Below, piece by piece: positions 23,772 to 26,149 of a stretch of DNA of 26,149 bases. Position numbers and translations under genes: made by a program. A model generated the notes under the pieces. The model did not search any database and was not told the origin of the DNA. It was given only the letters and a program-made list of their open reading frames with translations. The stretch lies in NCBI GenBank assembly GCA_025997955.1, contig BNVH01000056.1, positions 1 through 26,149 of the forward strand. Reading direction: 5' to 3'. This stretch comes from Synergistales bacterium (GTDB taxonomy: Bacteria; Synergistota; Synergistia; Synergistales; Aminobacteriaceae). Numbering within the stretch: the stretch's first letter is position 1; every line of letters starts with the position of its first letter.

Positions 23772-24587
23772 ATGCCGCTTGCTATCGTGCGCGGCGGGGG
23801 AGACCTCGCTACGGGGATTGTCTATAGACTGTGGAAGATAGGTTTTACCATATTGGTTTTGGAAACGAGCCGCCCTACGGTGATAAGGCGTCCGGTTTCC
23901 GTCGCGCAAGCTATCTTTGAAAGAGAGAGGACTCATACAATCGACGGGATGAGGATAGCGGTGATTTCCCGAACCCTCTTGACGCGTGAGACGCCTGACG
24001 ACGGGAGCGTGAGAGTTGCGGTCGACCCTATGGGAGACTCGATTGCGAGATTGAAACCGACTCTTTTAGTCGACGCCATCATGGCCAAAAGAAACTGCGG
24101 AACGACGAGAGATATGGCGCCTCGCGTCGTCGCCATAGGGCCGGGGTTCAAGGCGCCGCGCGATGTTCACGCGGTCGTAGAGACCATGCGCGGACACGAC
24201 CTCGGGCGCGTTATAACAGACGGAGAGGCTGCTCCCAATACGGGTGTCCCCGGTGAAATAGGCGGCAAATCCTTGGACAGAATAGTGCGCTCTCCGGCGA
24301 AGGGAACGGCCTGTTTCAATGTCGCTATAGGGGACAACGTGAAAGAGGGACAAATTATAGGTTCTGTCGGCGAAGCAAGCGTAAGCGCGTGCACCTGCGG
24401 CGTTGTTCGCGGACTCATCCATCCGTCGGTCAGTGTAAGCGTCAATATGAAAATAGGCGACATCGACCCGAGAGCGAAGCGCGAGAACTGTTTTTCTATA
24501 TCCGACAAATCTCTCGCGATAGCCGGCGGCGTCATAGAAGCGGCGCTGAGCGCAAAGGACAACCTCGGTCTCTATTTGAGACTCTGA
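23772..24587 (+). CDS. yqeB: YqeB/EF2563-type selenium-dependent molybdenum hydroxylase maturation protein
   Basis: The 271-residue product begins with a Rossmann-like GGGDLATGIVYRLWKIGF and continues with LETSRPTVIRRPVSVAQAI, the pattern of the EF2563/YqeB family that co-occurs with selenium-dependent molybdenum hydroxylases. A mid-region VVAIGPGFKAPRDVHAVVET is also typical. The family is believed to help place selenium in the Mo cofactor, but the chemistry is unproven. E. coli YqeB is about twice as long. ATG at 23772 follows AGGAGG by 8 bases. It is divergent to the operon, so expression is probably coordinated from the shared control region. The next gene fragment begins right after its stop, so a deletion or insertion may have removed what was originally downstream (for example yqeC). 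Confidence 0.9.
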   Translation: MPLAIVRGGGDLATGIVYRLWKIGFTILVLETSRPTVIRRPVSVAQAIFERERTHTIDGMRIAVISRTLLTRETPDDGSVRVAVDPMGDSIARLKPTLLVDAIMAKRNCGTTRDMAPRVVAIGPGFKAPRDVHAVVETMRGHDLGRVITDGEAAPNTGVPGEIGGKSLDRIVRSPAKGTACFNVAIGDNVKEGQIIGSVGEASVSACTCGVVRGLIHPSVSVSVNMKIGDIDPRAKRENCFSISDKSLAIAGGVIEAALSAKDNLGLYLRL

Positions 24588-24608
24588 ACGCGTGAGTCTA
24601 TAAGTGTA

Positions 24609-25115
24609 GGATTCGTACCATTGCTCTCGTTGGGTATTCCGGGATCTCCAACCTCGGCTGTATTGCTTGGCGCTTTTATTATGCTCGGCCTTCAACCTGG
24701 TCCGCGCCTTTTTAGTAATAATCCGGATATTGCATGGGGTTTGATTGCTAGTATGTATATCGGGAATGTGATGTTGTTGCTTATAAATACTGCCTTCATA
24801 CCAGTATTTATCTGGTTATTGAGAATTTCTCAGAAAACTATGCCGGTGATCGTTGCGTCTTTATGTGTGATTGGAACCTACAGTATCGGTAATTCGTTGT
24901 TTGATGTTCTTCTCATGCTCATCTTCGCAGCTGTAGGAGTTGGGTTTAAAATACTAAAAATTCCACCGGCGCCAGCAGTTATTGCCGTTGTTCTTGGGGG
25001 CGATTTAGAGTTTTCGTTAAGACAGTCGTTGGCGATATTTAGGGGTGATTTTAGCAGAAAAGTATTAAAAAATATCGTTCAAAGAGTATTTCTTCTTAAA
25101 AGATACAATAGCTAG
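24609..25115 (+). pseudogene. 3' fragment of a tripartite tricarboxylate transporter permease (TctA)
   Basis: Likeness to TctA begins at GFVPLLSLGIPGSPTSAVLLG, split here as residues 1-21 of the fragment, and continues through LQPGPRLF to a normal C-terminus. TctA proteins have about 500 residues; only about 170 remain, lacking some two thirds of the membrane protein. No proper start or ribosome-binding site precedes it, and the homologous part starts 22 bases after the yqeB stop. The TctB and TctC partners are absent. Base composition is lower in GC than the operon (about 42% in the 60 bases from 24721, against about 63% in the 60 from 16081, counted by eye). It is best read as a remnant from a rearrangement. 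Confidence 0.82.
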
Positions 25116-25139
25116 GCCGTGCCGCCGAGCAACTTGGAG

Positions 25140-25169
25140 TGGACAGCGCGGAGGAGATTAGCGTATAAT
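25140..25169 (+). promoter_or_regulatory. Candidate promoter of the capE-like gene
   Basis: TGGACA (25140-25145) and a perfect TATAAT (25164-25169) are 18 bases apart. Transcription would start near 25176, shortly before the GAGGGG ribosome-binding site (25190-25195). Confidence 0.55.
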
Positions 25170-25202
25170 TAAGAAAATATACGGTGATTGAGGGGTTACG
25201 AC

Positions 25203-25877
25203 TTGTTGAGAGGAAAAACGTTATTGATTGTCGGCGGAACGGGGTCGTTTGGCAACGCCGTTTTGCGTCGTTTTCTTGACAGCGATATCGCCGAGATACG
25301 CGTGTTTAGCCGTGACGAGAAAAAACAAGATGATATGCGGGCCGTTTATCGCAACCCCAAGCTGAAATTTTTTATCGGCGACGTGCGCTATTACGACAGT
25401 ATTCGCGCTGCCATGCAGGGCGTTGACTATGTTTTTCACGCTGCCGCGCTCAAGCAGGTGCCGTCCTGCGAGTTTTTCCCTATGGAGGCGGTGCGCACCA
25501 ATATTGTAGGTACGGACAACGTCTTGGAGGCGGCCATAGACGCGCGGGTGAGTAGCGTCGTCTGTCTCTCGACGGATAAAGCCGTATATCCTATCAACGC
25601 GATGGGCATATCCAAGGCAATGATGGAGAAAATCGCCGTTTCCAAAACGCGGGCCGCCGACGGTGATACGAGCATATGCGTAACGCGCTATGGCAACGTG
25701 ATGTGCTCGCGCGGTTCGGTAATACCTTTGTTTATCAAACAAATCAAAGCTGGCGCGCCGCTCACCGTTACAGACCCAAACATGACGCGTTTTATGATGT
25801 CGCTTGACAACGCGGTGGAGCTTGTCCTGTTCGCCTATCAACACGGGGGGGGGGGGAGTACACTGCGTCTTGCATAA
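25203..25877 (+). pseudogene. UDP-GlcNAc 4,6-dehydratase-like gene (CapE/WbjB type), truncated at an IS junction
   Basis: TTG at 25203 is the likely start (GAGGGG 7 bases upstream), giving MLRGKTLLIVGGTGSFGNAV with the NAD-binding GGTGSFG. The extended SDR features STDKAVYP, SKAMMEK (a Met in place of the usual Tyr, as in CapE-type enzymes) and RYGNVMCSRGSVIPLF are intact. Such enzymes convert UDP-N-acetylglucosamine to keto-deoxy sugars for surface polysaccharides. Homology ends after VLFAYQHG, at about residue 216 of an expected 330-350. A run of 12 G then codes for glycines and a short non-homologous tail ends at TAA (25875-25877). The insertion sequence that follows has probably split the gene; its 3' part may lie beyond the window. 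Confidence 0.82.
25845..25856 (+). repeat. Homopolymer of 12 G at the gene/IS junction
   Basis: Twelve consecutive G residues sit exactly where the dehydratase homology stops. It may be the insertion target, a slippage-prone tract, or a sequencing/assembly artefact at a repeat edge. Confidence 0.9.
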
Positions 25878-25987
25878 GTTTTGACGGTATCAATTTTTTC
25901 AGATGAGGAATAAGTCCATTTGGGAAATATTCTTCATACGCAGCCGCCCTCACCCAGGGCAAACGCATAAAAAATCACACCCAGAGC

Positions 25988-26016
25988 TTGAACTTATAGA
26001 AAAGAAGTGATAAAAA
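25988..26016 (+). promoter_or_regulatory. Candidate transposase promoter
   Basis: TTGAAC (25988-25993) and TAAAAA (26011-26016) are 17 bases apart, some 37 bases upstream of the transposase ATG. Confidence 0.35.
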
Positions 26017-26052
26017 TAGAGTTATTCCATAAAAAGAAAGGGGTAGCTCTAT

Positions 26053-26149
26053 ATGTCTTTAAAAACCACAAGCATTCACGAATATTTCGGAGAACTTAAA
26101 GACCCGCGCTCAAATTCCTATACACACCATTTACTTATGGATATTCTGG
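26053..26149 (+). CDS. ISAs1-family transposase, N-terminal fragment
   Basis: Only 32 residues are visible before the window ends. They begin MSLKTTSIHEYFGELKDPRS and continue with HHLLMDIL, the N-terminal DDE-associated motif of ISAs1-type transposases (LxDPRR...H.LLDIL). ATG at 26053 follows AAGGGG by about 8 bases. The catalytic DDE residues lie outside the window, so whether it is intact is unknown. Confidence 0.75.
   Translation, partial: MSLKTTSIHEYFGELKDPRSNSYTHHLLMDIL

Larger units (their letters stand above)
25861..26149 (+). mobile_element. Left end of an ISAs1-family insertion sequence (cut by window end)
   Basis: A transposase of ISAs1 type starts at 26053 and the preceding 190 bases are non-coding. 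The left boundary is inferred to lie just after the poly-G, near CACTGCGTCTTGCATAAG at 25861, because homology of the host gene ends there. The terminal inverted repeat cannot be confirmed without the right end. Confidence 0.65.

Noticed and set aside
25946..25960. Hairpin GCCCT-CACCC-AGGGC as a terminator in the IS leader
   Set aside because: The stem has only five pairs and no T run follows.
1..26149. CRISPR array, rRNA or complete tRNA genes
   Set aside because: No regularly spaced repeats and no rRNA or full tRNA sequence were seen on reading the window.

Overview
The window looks like chromosomal sequence from an anaerobic, diderm, purine-using bacterium. Coding is dense, the large operon is GC-rich, and two small proteins carry Sec signal peptides. 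The exported RidA and ankyrin proteins and the gene mix remind me of Synergistota, but this is a guess; no rRNA or marker gene is present to place it.

Layout. Positions 1-1008 hold the 3' part of a trypsin-like serine protease. A lactate-permease gene (1198-2841, +) follows and ends at a perfect 14-bp hairpin. From about 23.5 kb down to 2.96 kb everything is on the minus strand. This is a roughly 20-kb run of 15 closely packed genes, read in this order: PAS/HTH regulator, diaminopropionate ammonia-lyase (dpaL/ygeX), ssnA, ygfK, ygeY, carbamate kinase (yqeA), knotted carbamoyltransferase (ygeW), mocA, NCS2 purine permease, hydantoinase/dihydropyrimidinase, a fused Fe-S/Mo selenium-dependent xanthine dehydrogenase, xdhA, xdhB, xdhC, an exported ankyrin protein and an exported RidA protein. 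Divergent to the regulator lies yqeB (23772-24587, +), a selenium/molybdenum hydroxylase maturation gene. To its right the sequence is a patchwork of debris: a 5'-truncated tctA transporter gene, a capE-like UDP-sugar dehydratase gene cut at a 12-G tract, and the left end of an ISAs1-family insertion sequence that runs off the window.

How the genes fit together. The gene set matches the E. coli xdhABC-ygeWXY-hyuA-yqeAB-mocA-ygfK-ssnA region and the wider selenium-dependent molybdenum hydroxylase group, which recent gut-microbe work has tied to anaerobic uric acid and purine breakdown. The likely flow (inference) is as follows. The permease imports the purine. The two molybdenum hydroxylases and YgfK adjust the redox state of the ring. 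SsnA, the hydantoinase and YgeY hydrolyse the rings and side chains. YgeW transfers carbamoyl groups of a ureido intermediate to phosphate, and carbamate kinase turns carbamoyl phosphate into ATP. DpaL converts 2,3-diaminopropionate to pyruvate and ammonia. MocA and YqeB mature the Mo/Se cofactor. RidA may remove 2-aminoacrylate, and the neighbouring lactate permease could handle a product, but those two links are speculative.

Points of special interest are a mocA gene whose only family-consistent start is ATA in an ATAA overlap with ygeW, a 13-bp tandem repeat carrying start codons ahead of xdhA, one FAD subunit shared by two molybdenum hydroxylases, and a richly structured divergent promoter region.
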